DNA of 10,031 nt from CAYLUN01 sp964386865 (GTDB lineage: Bacteria > Verrucomicrobiota > Kiritimatiellia > RFP12 > UBA1067), in NCBI GenBank assembly GCA_964386865.1, contig CAYLUN010000148.1:1-10031 (forward strand). Direction: 5' to 3'. Below the pieces are notes generated by a model that saw nothing but the letters and a program-made list of their open reading frames with translations, did not search any database and was not told the DNA's origin. Positions 4,579 to 10,031 of this stretch are shown in pieces. Position numbers and translations under genes: made by a program. The first letter of the stretch is position 1; each line of letters begins with the position of its first letter.

Positions 4579-7440
4579 ATGGGCACGATCTTCAACAAGA
4601 TAATAGAAAGTACCATGCGTCCTCCCACGCCCACCTGTGTGACCCGCCTTTCCTCTCCGGACGAGAAGCTCGCCCTGTTCGCGTCGCTGTTCCGGGGCCG
4701 CGAGGACGTCTACCCGCGGCGGTTCGAGAGCGCGGTCTCCGGCCGCTCGGGCTACCAGCCGGCGTGCGCGAACGAATGGGTGCGCGGGGTGTGCGATAAA
4801 CCCAAGACCAAGTGCGCCGTGTGCGGTCAGCGGAAATTCCTGCCTGTCACCCTTGAGGCACTTCGCTGTCACTTGTCCGGCGCCGATGACAAAGGCCGAC
4901 CGTTCGTCATGGGCGTCTATCCGCTGCTTGAGGATGAACAGTGTCATTTTGTGGCCGCGGATTTCGACCAGGCGGGCTGGCAGGATGATGTGGCCGCCGT
5001 GCTACAGACGTGCGGAGATTTCGGGCTGCCCGTCGCCGCAGAACGCTCGCGCTCCGGCAACGGGGCGCACCTGTGGTGGTTTTTCGCCGAGCCCCTCCCC
5101 GCCCGGCTCGCCCGCGAGTTCACCTCATGGATCCTCACGGAGACGCTGGAGCGCAGGCCGGAGGTCGGCCTGGACTCGTACGACCGCCTGTTCCCGAATC
5201 AGGACACGATGCCCAAAGGCGGCTTCGGCAACCTCATCGCCCTGCCGCTTCAGAAGCGGGCGCGGACGGCGGGCAACAGCGTGTTCGTGGACGAGCGCTT
5301 CGAGCCGTTGGACGACCAATGGGCGTTTTTGAGCGGCGTCCGCCGGTTGGGCCGGGCCGAGGTCGAGAAACACGTGGAAGGAGCGCGACGGGAGCGCCGG
5401 CTTGTGGCGGCCGAGGCCGTCGCCGACGATGAGGACGCCGACAAGCCGTGGAAAGCGCCGCCCTCGCGCCAGATGGCGGAACGCCCGCTGGCTGGGCCCT
5501 TGCCCGAGCAGGCCACCGTCGTCCTCGGCGACCAGCTCTACCTGCGCAAGGCCGACCTCACCCCCGCCCTGACCGGTCGGTTCCGGCGACTGGCCGCCTT
5601 CCAGAACCCCGAATTCTACAAGGCGCAGGCACTGCGACTCAACACGTTCGGCAAGCCACGCGTGATCTGCTGTGCCGAAGAGACCGACGAGTTTCTCGCG
5701 TTACCCCGAGGCTGTCTGGACGCGCTCGTCGCGGTGCTGGAGAAAAACGGCATCCGTCCCGACCTCCAAGACGAGCGGGAGCGGGGCGTGCCGCTGGACG
5801 CCTGCTTTCACGGCACGCTGCGTCCGGAACAGGAGCGGGCCGCGAAAGCGCTTCTCGCACACGACACCGGCGTTCTCGCGGCGGGCACGGCGTTCGGCAA
5901 AACCGTGTTGGCCGCCTGGCTGATCGCGGCGAGGGGCGTGAACACCTTGGTGCTGGTGAACCGTCAGCAGCTTCAGGCGCAATGGGTCGCCCGGCTGTCG
6001 TTATTCCTTGGCATCCCCGAGAAGGAGATCGGGCGGCTTGGCGGCGGACACCGAAAGATAACGGGTAAATTAGACGTCGCGCTGCTCCAGAGCCTCGGCC
6101 GCAAAGGGCAGGTGGACGACTGCGTGGCGGCCTACGGGCATGTGGTCGCGGACGAGTGCCACACGCTCTCCGCGCCGACCTTCGAGCGCGTCGTGCGGCG
6201 GGCCAAGGCGCGCTACTTCACGGGCCTTTCGGCGACGCCCGTGCGCAAGGACGGGCACCAGCCGATCATCACCATGCAGTGCGGGCCGGTGCGTCACCGC
6301 GTGACCGCCAAGCAGCTCAGCCAGGCGGAGCCCTTCGCGCACGTCGTCCAGGTGAGGCCGACCGCGTTCCACGCGTCGCTCGGTGTCGAAGAAAAGGAGC
6401 CTGTCCGCGCGTTCCAGTCCGTCTGCGACGAGCTGGTCGCGGACGAGGCCCGCAGCCGCCTGATCGTCGCGGACGTGCTCCGGACCGTTTCGGAGGGCCG
6501 CTCGCCGGTCGTGCTCACCGAGCGGCGCGAACATCTACAGCGGCTGGCGGACGCCTTGCAGGAGAAGGTCGCGCATGTGCTCGTCCTGCGGGGAGGGCTG
6601 GGCCGGAAACAGCTCGCCGCCCTCCAAGCCCGCCTGCTGGAGATACCCGACGGCGCACCCCGCGTGTTACTGGCGACGGGCCGGTACTTGGGAGAGGGGT
6701 TCGACGACGCGCGGCTGGACACGCTCTTCCTCGTGATGCCGATTTCGTGGCGCGGGCGCATCGCCCAATATGCGGGCCGCCTGCACCGGAGGCACAGCGG
6801 CAAGCACGAGGTCCGCATACTCGACTACGCCGACCTGAACGTGCCGATGCTGGCACGCATGTTCGACCGGCGCTGCCGCGGCTACGAGGCGATCGGTTAC
6901 CGCTTGGTCATGCCGCTGAGCGCCACGCCGGGGTGGCCGGCTGAAGTCGCTGTGCCGGTCGAACCCGCCTGGCAGGAGACCTATGCGGCGAGCGTGCGGC
7001 GGCTCTGCCGCGACGGGGTGGATGCCGCGCTTGCAGACCTGTTCGTGTCGGCGGCGTGGACGTCCGTCTCGCCGGAGACCATCGGCGCGGAACATGCGCG
7101 CAGCGCCACCGAGGCCTTCCTGTATCGGCGGCTGGAGAGCTTGGACGCGACGCAGGGCCGCTTCCACCTCAACGCGGTGCTGCCGATCCCGTTCGCCGGT
7201 GACGGGACGATGGAGGTCGACCTGGTGTGCCAGGAGTCGCGGTTGGCCGTGGAGTTGGACGGGGCGCAACACTTCGCCGACGCGTCCGCGTATCGGCGCG
7301 ACCGCCGCAAGGACGCGCTCTTGCAGGAGCACGGCTACCTGGTGCTGCGCTTTCTGACAGAGGATGTGTGCGAACGGCTCAACGACGTTCTGGACGGCAT
7401 CCTGAGGGCGCTGAGCCACCTGAAGGCCCGGCACGCGTGA
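4579..7440 (+). CDS. TOTE-type archaeo-eukaryotic primase / SF2 helicase / DUF559-like nuclease fusion
   Basis: A 953-residue cytoplasmic protein with three enzyme modules. Residues about 25-230 form an archaeo-eukaryotic primase domain of the kind Pfam names for TOTE conflict systems. It has four cysteines that could bind zinc (C63, C72, C79, C82), the metal-binding pair D128-F-D130 in AADFD, SGNGAHLWWFF with H164, and YDRLFPNQDTMPKGGFGNLI before a hydrophobic LPLQ. Residues about 415-760 are an SF2 helicase: a Q-like element LRPEQERAAKALL, Walker A GTAFGKT (K441), Walker B DECH (525-528), LSATP (550-554), LATGRYLGEGFDD and QYAGRLHR (730-737). Residues about 840-950 resemble DUF559/Vsr-like PD-(D/E)XK nucleases: E845, EVD881, E892-L-D894-G, then YRRDRRKD (905-912) and GYLVLRF. 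All key motifs are intact, so the enzyme is probably active. Family knowledge suggests a role against invading DNA. No partner gene is adjacent, so it may act alone. Confidence 0.85.
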   Translation: MGTIFNKIIESTMRPPTPTCVTRLSSPDEKLALFASLFRGREDVYPRRFESAVSGRSGYQPACANEWVRGVCDKPKTKCAVCGQRKFLPVTLEALRCHLSGADDKGRPFVMGVYPLLEDEQCHFVAADFDQAGWQDDVAAVLQTCGDFGLPVAAERSRSGNGAHLWWFFAEPLPARLAREFTSWILTETLERRPEVGLDSYDRLFPNQDTMPKGGFGNLIALPLQKRARTAGNSVFVDERFEPLDDQWAFLSGVRRLGRAEVEKHVEGARRERRLVAAEAVADDEDADKPWKAPPSRQMAERPLAGPLPEQATVVLGDQLYLRKADLTPALTGRFRRLAAFQNPEFYKAQALRLNTFGKPRVICCAEETDEFLALPRGCLDALVAVLEKNGIRPDLQDERERGVPLDACFHGTLRPEQERAAKALLAHDTGVLAAGTAFGKTVLAAWLIAARGVNTLVLVNRQQLQAQWVARLSLFLGIPEKEIGRLGGGHRKITGKLDVALLQSLGRKGQVDDCVAAYGHVVADECHTLSAPTFERVVRRAKARYFTGLSATPVRKDGHQPIITMQCGPVRHRVTAKQLSQAEPFAHVVQVRPTAFHASLGVEEKEPVRAFQSVCDELVADEARSRLIVADVLRTVSEGRSPVVLTERREHLQRLADALQEKVAHVLVLRGGLGRKQLAALQARLLEIPDGAPRVLLATGRYLGEGFDDARLDTLFLVMPISWRGRIAQYAGRLHRRHSGKHEVRILDYADLNVPMLARMFDRRCRGYEAIGYRLVMPLSATPGWPAEVAVPVEPAWQETYAASVRRLCRDGVDAALADLFVSAAWTSVSPETIGAEHARSATEAFLYRRLESLDATQGRFHLNAVLPIPFAGDGTMEVDLVCQESRLAVELDGAQHFADASAYRRDRRKDALLQEHGYLVLRFLTEDVCERLNDVLDGILRALSHLKARHA

Positions 7441-7495
7441 CCCTCGCTCTATCCACCCTGGCTCTTTCACCGAGAAACGTACTCGTCGCTGCCGA

Positions 7496-7523
7496 ATTTG
7501 CACACTTACGGAAGTGTGCAAAT
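7496..7523. repeat. Diverged copy of the palindrome, 12-bp arms
   Basis: ATTTGCACACTT (7496-7507) is the exact reverse complement of AAGTGTGCAAAT (7512-7523), around a 4-base centre ACGG. The CACACTT/AAGTGTG arms equal those at 3391-3406 and 4091-4106. The flanks and centre differ, yet the flank changes are matched on both sides, so symmetry is kept. It begins 55 bp after the primase-helicase stop and ends 105 bp before the lipA start. It could be a transcript-end hairpin (a short T-containing stretch, CTGTTGTCTCC, follows) or a protein-binding site. Confidence 0.6.
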
Positions 7524-7610
7524 CTGTTGTCTCCTTCCTATTGAGACTGTGTGCAGCGTCAAGATCTCGGGGGCCGTCATAATCCTTGCCTTCTAACCAG
7601 CCGCGCGTTG

Positions 7611-7619
7611 TGGTTTAAT
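7611..7619 (+). promoter_or_regulatory. Extended -10 element of lipA, possibly a leaderless promoter
   Basis: TGGTTTAAT combines the extended -10 TG with the hexamer TTTAAT (7614-7619), only nine bases before the lipA ATG at 7629. No good -35 is seen at the usual spacing (TTGCCT at 7586-7591 is 22 bp away), and no Shine-Dalgarno site precedes the ATG. Transcription from here would begin within a few bases of the start codon. Confidence 0.35.
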
Positions 7620-7628
7620 GGGCGCGTC

Positions 7629-8534
7629 ATGAACGAGACACCACCTGTGGGCTGCGGCTGCAAGCCGCCGTGGATACGGGTCAAGATCGGCCAGAACGAC
7701 ACCTTTCAGGCAACCAAAGCGCGGCTCCGCGCACACGGCCTGCACACGGTGTGCGAGGAGGCTCTCTGCCCCAACCTCGGCCACTGCTGGTCGCGCGGCC
7801 GCGCCACGCTGCTGATCCTGGGCGACCGCTGCACGCGCGGCTGCCAGTTCTGCAACGTGGACAAGCGCCCTGTGCTGCCTCCCGACCCGGACGAGCCGCA
7901 GCGCGCCGCAGCCGCCGTGTGCGATGCGGGGCTCACGGAGGTCGTCCTCACCTCCGTCACGCGCGATGACCTGCCCGACGGCGGCGCGGCCCACTGGGCG
8001 CGGACCGTCGACGCAATCCGCGCCGCCGTACCCGGCATCCTCATCGAGGTGCTTGTGCCCGACTTCGGCGGCGACGCGGCCGCCCTCGACACCGTGCTCC
8101 GCACCCGCCCGGATGTCTTCGGGCACAACCTCGAAACCGTGCCGCGCCTCTACCCGCAGGCGAGGCCGCAGGCCGACTACGCCCGCTCCCTCGCCGTGCT
8201 CCGCCGCGCCGCCGACGCCGGGCTGATCGCCAAGACCAGCCTGATGCTCGGCCTCGGCGAGACCCTCGGCGAAATCGAGCAGACGCTGCGCGACGCCCGC
8301 GCCGCGGGCTGCCGCATCTTCTACGCGGGCCAGTACCTGCAGCCCAGCGCGCGCCACCTGCCGGTCAGCCGCTACGTTGAGCCCGCCGAGTTCGACCGCG
8401 TCCGCGACCTCGCCTACAGCCTCGGCTTTGCTTTCGTCGCCAGCGCGCCGCTCGTGCGCAGCTCGTACCATGAGGAAGGACAGCGTGCCTTTGTAAGAAT
8501 GACCCTCTCGAAACAGGGCGCTCGGCCCGTGTAA
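7629..8534 (+). CDS. lipA: Lipoyl synthase (radical SAM)
   Basis: A 301-residue enzyme that inserts two sulfurs into octanoyl groups on lipoyl-carrier proteins (EC 2.8.1.8), the last step of lipoate assembly for 2-oxo-acid dehydrogenases and glycine cleavage; it acts in the cytoplasm. The diagnostic cluster ligands are all present: CX4CX5C (C42, C47, C53, in TVCEEALCPNLGHC) for the auxiliary [4Fe-4S] cluster, CX3CX2C (C68, C72, C75, in RCTRGCQFC) for the radical SAM cluster, and the C-terminal RSSY (277-280), whose first serine binds the auxiliary cluster. Length is normal for the family. The frame is open upstream to a GTG at 7551, but the ATG at 7629 starts MNETPPVGCGCKPPWIRVKI, which matches usual LipA N-termini. 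Oddly, there is no Shine-Dalgarno site, and no lipB or lipoate-dependent enzyme gene lies nearby. The sialidase-like gene follows 82 bp downstream. Confidence 0.95.
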   Translation: MNETPPVGCGCKPPWIRVKIGQNDTFQATKARLRAHGLHTVCEEALCPNLGHCWSRGRATLLILGDRCTRGCQFCNVDKRPVLPPDPDEPQRAAAAVCDAGLTEVVLTSVTRDDLPDGGAAHWARTVDAIRAAVPGILIEVLVPDFGGDAAALDTVLRTRPDVFGHNLETVPRLYPQARPQADYARSLAVLRRAADAGLIAKTSLMLGLGETLGEIEQTLRDARAAGCRIFYAGQYLQPSARHLPVSRYVEPAEFDRVRDLAYSLGFAFVASAPLVRSSYHEEGQRAFVRMTLSKQGARPV

Positions 8535-8539
8535 CAGAA

Positions 8540-8598
8540 GGGCGGGCCTGCGTCGTGCCGCTCGCGCACGGGCCTGCGGCTCGCGCGGACGCTCGCCC
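8540..8598. repeat. GC-rich self-complementary intergenic element
   Basis: GGGCG (8540-8544) pairs with CGCCC (8594-8598), GCGTC (8550-8554) with GACGC (8588-8592), and inside these CGTGC (8554-8558) with GCACG (8566-8570). The 10-mer CGGGCCTGCG occurs twice (8543-8552 and 8569-8578), each followed by a GCTCGCGC-like sequence, so it is an imperfect tandem duplication. It fills most of the lipA to sialidase-like gene gap. It resembles a dispersed palindromic repeat; as RNA it would be a stable leader structure just before the ribosome binding site. Confidence 0.45.
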
Positions 8599-8601
8599 TC
8601 C

Positions 8602-8610
8602 AAAAGGAAA
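8602..8610 (+). promoter_or_regulatory. Shine-Dalgarno site of the sialidase-like gene
   Basis: AAAAGGAAA, with its AGGA core at 8605-8608 eight bases before the ATG at 8617. It sits just outside the GC-rich hairpin that fills the preceding gap. Confidence 0.6.
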
Positions 8611-8616
8611 CCGAAC

Positions 8617-9810
8617 ATGAAAAATAGTCCGGCGCTTCTCGCCTGTCTTACGGCTGCCACCGTATCGTTCGCCGCGCCCGACGTCGCCCCTTTTCCTCTC
8701 TGGGCCGGCGCGCCGCTCCCCAGGGCCGCCGAGGCGCCCGTGCTCTCGAATGTCACCTTCCGCGTCATCAAGCCCTACGAGTTCCCGAAGGACGGGTACC
8801 GATTCCTGCACGGCGTGGCGCTTTGTTTTCACAAAGACAAGCTCTACGCCTCGTTCGGACACAACCCAGGCGGTGAGAACACCGACTCCGAAGAGGCGCG
8901 CGTGCGCGTCAGCGCCGACGGCGGCGTAACGTGGGGGCCGATAACGACCATCGACCCTGGCGACGAGCCGGGCATCGGCGTCAGCCACGGCGTCTTCCTC
9001 TCGCACAAGGGACAACTCTGGGCCTTTCACGGCGCCTACACCGGTACGCTCGACAAGGTTCACACCCGCGCCTATGTTCTGAATGAGGCGGAAGGCACTT
9101 GGGAGCGCAAAGGCACCGTCATCCAGGGAGGCTTCTGGCCTTTGCAGGAGCCGCTCCGCATGGCCGACGGCAACTGGATCATGGCCGGCGCCAGCATCGG
9201 AAAAGGCAACCCGGCGGCGGTCGCCATCAGCCATGGCGACAACCTTACGACGTGGGATCTTGTCACCATTCCCAAGCCGGCGTCCTTGACGATGTGGGGC
9301 GAGTCCTCGGTGATCCTCGACGGCAAACATGTGCTCAACATCGCGCGCTGCGACGGCAAGCAGCCCGTCGCGCTCGTGGCGGTCAGCGAGGATTGTGGCC
9401 GCACGTGGACCGAGTCCCGCCCGTCGAACCTGCCCATGGCCGCGAGCAAGCCCTACGCCGGCACGCTCAGCACCGGCCAGCGCTACCTCATCTGCTCCAC
9501 CACCGCCGACGGCGGCAACCGCCGCTCGCCGCTCACCCTCGCCCTCTCCAAACCCGGCGAAACCGCCTTCTCGCGCCTCTTCGTGATTCGCCACGCGGTC
9601 TTCGGCAGAAGCGGCGCCCCCGCCGCTTCCCAGCCCGAGTCGAACCCGAGGTGCGCCCTCTCCTACCCTTACGCGGTCGAACACGGCGGAGGGCTTTACG
9701 TCGGCTACTCCAATTCCGGCGGCGGCGTCGGCCGCGTCGGCGAGGGCCGCCAGCTCTGGAACAACAACAGCGCGGAGCTGGCGGTCATCCCGCTCGGCGC
9801 GCTGAAGTGA
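8617..9810 (+). CDS. Secreted sialidase-superfamily (BNR/Asp-box) protein
   Basis: A 397-residue exported protein. Residues 1-19 form a Sec signal peptide (MKNSPALLACLTAATVSFA, likely cleaved before APDV). Two Asp-boxes, SADGGVTW (99-106) and SEDCGRTW (257-264), follow the S-x-D-x-G-x-T-W pattern of sialidase-type six-bladed propellers, and WPLQEPLRMADGNWIMAGAS and WGESSVILDGKHVLNIAR are typical blade sequences. The usual FRIP arginine motif is not exact: YRFLHG (Y61-R62) stands in its place. The acid aspartate and the rest of the arginine triad cannot be placed with confidence. It may therefore be a true exo-sialidase or a related glycan hydrolase or binding protein with another substrate. 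Secretion puts it outside the cytoplasm, fitting the glycan- and protein-degrading profile suggested by the C10 protease. It lies 82 bp after lipA, behind a strong hairpin, so co-transcription with lipA is uncertain. Confidence 0.8.
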   Translation: MKNSPALLACLTAATVSFAAPDVAPFPLWAGAPLPRAAEAPVLSNVTFRVIKPYEFPKDGYRFLHGVALCFHKDKLYASFGHNPGGENTDSEEARVRVSADGGVTWGPITTIDPGDEPGIGVSHGVFLSHKGQLWAFHGAYTGTLDKVHTRAYVLNEAEGTWERKGTVIQGGFWPLQEPLRMADGNWIMAGASIGKGNPAAVAISHGDNLTTWDLVTIPKPASLTMWGESSVILDGKHVLNIARCDGKQPVALVAVSEDCGRTWTESRPSNLPMAASKPYAGTLSTGQRYLICSTTADGGNRRSPLTLALSKPGETAFSRLFVIRHAVFGRSGAPAASQPESNPRCALSYPYAVEHGGGLYVGYSNSGGGVGRVGEGRQLWNNNSAELAVIPLGALK

Positions 9811-9814
9811 GGCC

Positions 9815-9832
9815 GGAGGACCTCCTCCTTTT
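9815..9832 (+). terminator. Small terminator-like hairpin after the sialidase-like gene
   Basis: GGAGG (9815-9819), loop ACCT, CCTCC (9824-9828), followed directly by TTTT (9829-9832). Position, four bases after the TGA, and the T-run fit an intrinsic terminator, but the 5-bp stem is short. Confidence 0.45.
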
Positions 9833-9854
9833 GTGCGGCGTGCGCGACGAGCCC

Positions 9855-9892
9855 GCCGACCCGCGTGCCGCGCGAGCGGCCCACGGGTCGGC
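9855..9892. terminator. Strong hairpin between convergent genes
   Basis: GCCGACCCG (9855-9863) pairs perfectly with CGGGTCGGC (9884-9892). Inside, GCCGC (9867-9871) pairs with GCGGC (9876-9880), closing a GCGA loop, which is a GNRA-type tetraloop. The two helices are separated by a 3-by-3 internal loop. CTTCATTTCT follows on the + strand. It lies between the + strand sialidase-like gene and the - strand gene ending at 9916, where a two-way terminator would be expected. Confidence 0.55.
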
Positions 9893-9915
9893 CTTCATTT
9901 CTCGGCCCGGCAGGA

Positions 9916-10031
9916 TCACGGCGCCGGGTTGCGCTCAAGCACGCGGTAGAACTCGTTGGAGACCGGCGAGCCCGCACGCAGCCAGATGTTCTCGTAGGGC
10001 GGCGGGAAGGGCGCTTCGTTGGTCTCGACAT
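9916..10031 (-). CDS. 3' end of an unrecognised - strand protein (partial)
   Basis: On the - strand one frame is open from the window edge to a TGA (complement of 9916-9918), giving the last 37 residues: VETNEAPFPPPYENIWLRAG, then SPVSNEFYRVLERNPAP. The tail reads as real protein with well-formed codons, and the convergent placement with a strong hairpin between the genes supports it. A longer overlapping frame (from 10031 down to 9705) is rejected because it is arginine-rich and runs back into the sialidase-like gene. The ending NEFYRVLERNPAP resembles the RFYRVYAQ end of the C10 protease, so this may be another secreted beta-sandwich protein. The family is not recognised. Confidence 0.55.
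   Translation of the reverse strand, partial: VETNEAPFPPPYENIWLRAGSPVSNEFYRVLERNPAP

Noticed and set aside
4008..4799. + strand open frame joining the end of the regulator gene to the start of the primase-helicase gene
   Set aside because: It runs through the 44-bp palindrome and heptamer repeats and overlaps two well-supported genes in another frame; no ribosome binding site.
6667..7521. 284-residue - strand open frame opposite the 3' part of the primase-helicase gene
   Set aside because: It overlaps conserved helicase motif VI and the nuclease domain on the other strand and starts inside the palindrome at 7496-7523; a GC shadow.
8617..8646. Lipoprotein signal (LLAC) in the sialidase-like protein
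   Set aside because: The cysteine is at residue 10, leaving too short a hydrophobic stretch before it; a standard signal peptide cleaved near residue 19 fits better.
7593..9684. Long - strand open frames opposite lipA and the sialidase-like gene
   Set aside because: They mirror the codon structure of two confidently assigned + strand genes, cross the gene boundary and the intergenic repeat, and have arginine- and alanine-rich composition.
9705..10031. 108-residue - strand frame at the right edge
   Set aside because: It is arginine/serine-rich and runs through the strong hairpin into the sialidase-like gene. The alternative - strand frame ending at 9916 gives a far more protein-like tail.

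Overview
This GC-rich window carries six gene loci, two of them cut by the window edges, and several palindromic or short tandem-repeat elements between genes. The gene content suggests a free-living or host-associated bacterium of the PVC group, most like Kiritimatiellota, Lentisphaerota or Verrucomicrobiota. The grounds are a large secreted C10 (streptopain-like) protease fused to carboxypeptidase-regulatory-like repeats and a beta-helix of the polymorphic outer-membrane-protein type, a secreted sialidase-superfamily protein, and strong Shine-Dalgarno sites on several genes. The taxon is an inference; there is no rRNA or other phylogenetic marker strong enough to fix it.

Layout, left to right. 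Bases 1-201 hold the 3' end of an unrecognised + strand gene. Bases 202-344 hold short tandem repeats and a hairpin. Bases 345-3287 encode the secreted multidomain C10 protease. Bases 3476-4072 encode a 198-residue regulator built from two winged-helix domains. It is bracketed by two perfect palindromes (3384-3411 and 4076-4119) that share an identical 24-bp core exactly 700 bp apart. Bases 4120-4578 are non-coding and contain heptamer repeats and a likely promoter. Bases 4579-7440 encode a 953-residue protein with an archaeo-eukaryotic primase domain of the TOTE conflict-system type, an SF2 helicase and a C-terminal DUF559/Vsr-like nuclease. A third, diverged copy of the palindrome (7496-7523) lies just after it. 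Bases 7629-8534 encode lipoyl synthase (lipA), and bases 8617-9810 a secreted sialidase-like beta-propeller. A strong hairpin (9855-9892) separates this from the 3' end of a - strand gene that runs off the right edge (9916-10031).

Functional reading. The secreted protease and the sialidase-like protein fit a lifestyle of degrading external protein and glycan. lipA is housekeeping. The middle block, 3384-7523, looks like accessory DNA: a tandem winged-helix regulator with candidate operators on both sides, then a lone primase-helicase-nuclease of a family proposed to act in conflict with invading DNA, then a variant operator. No direct link between regulator and conflict gene can be proved from sequence alone. 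The shared CACACTT/AAGTGTG arms at three successive gene boundaries are the most intriguing unexplained pattern in the window.
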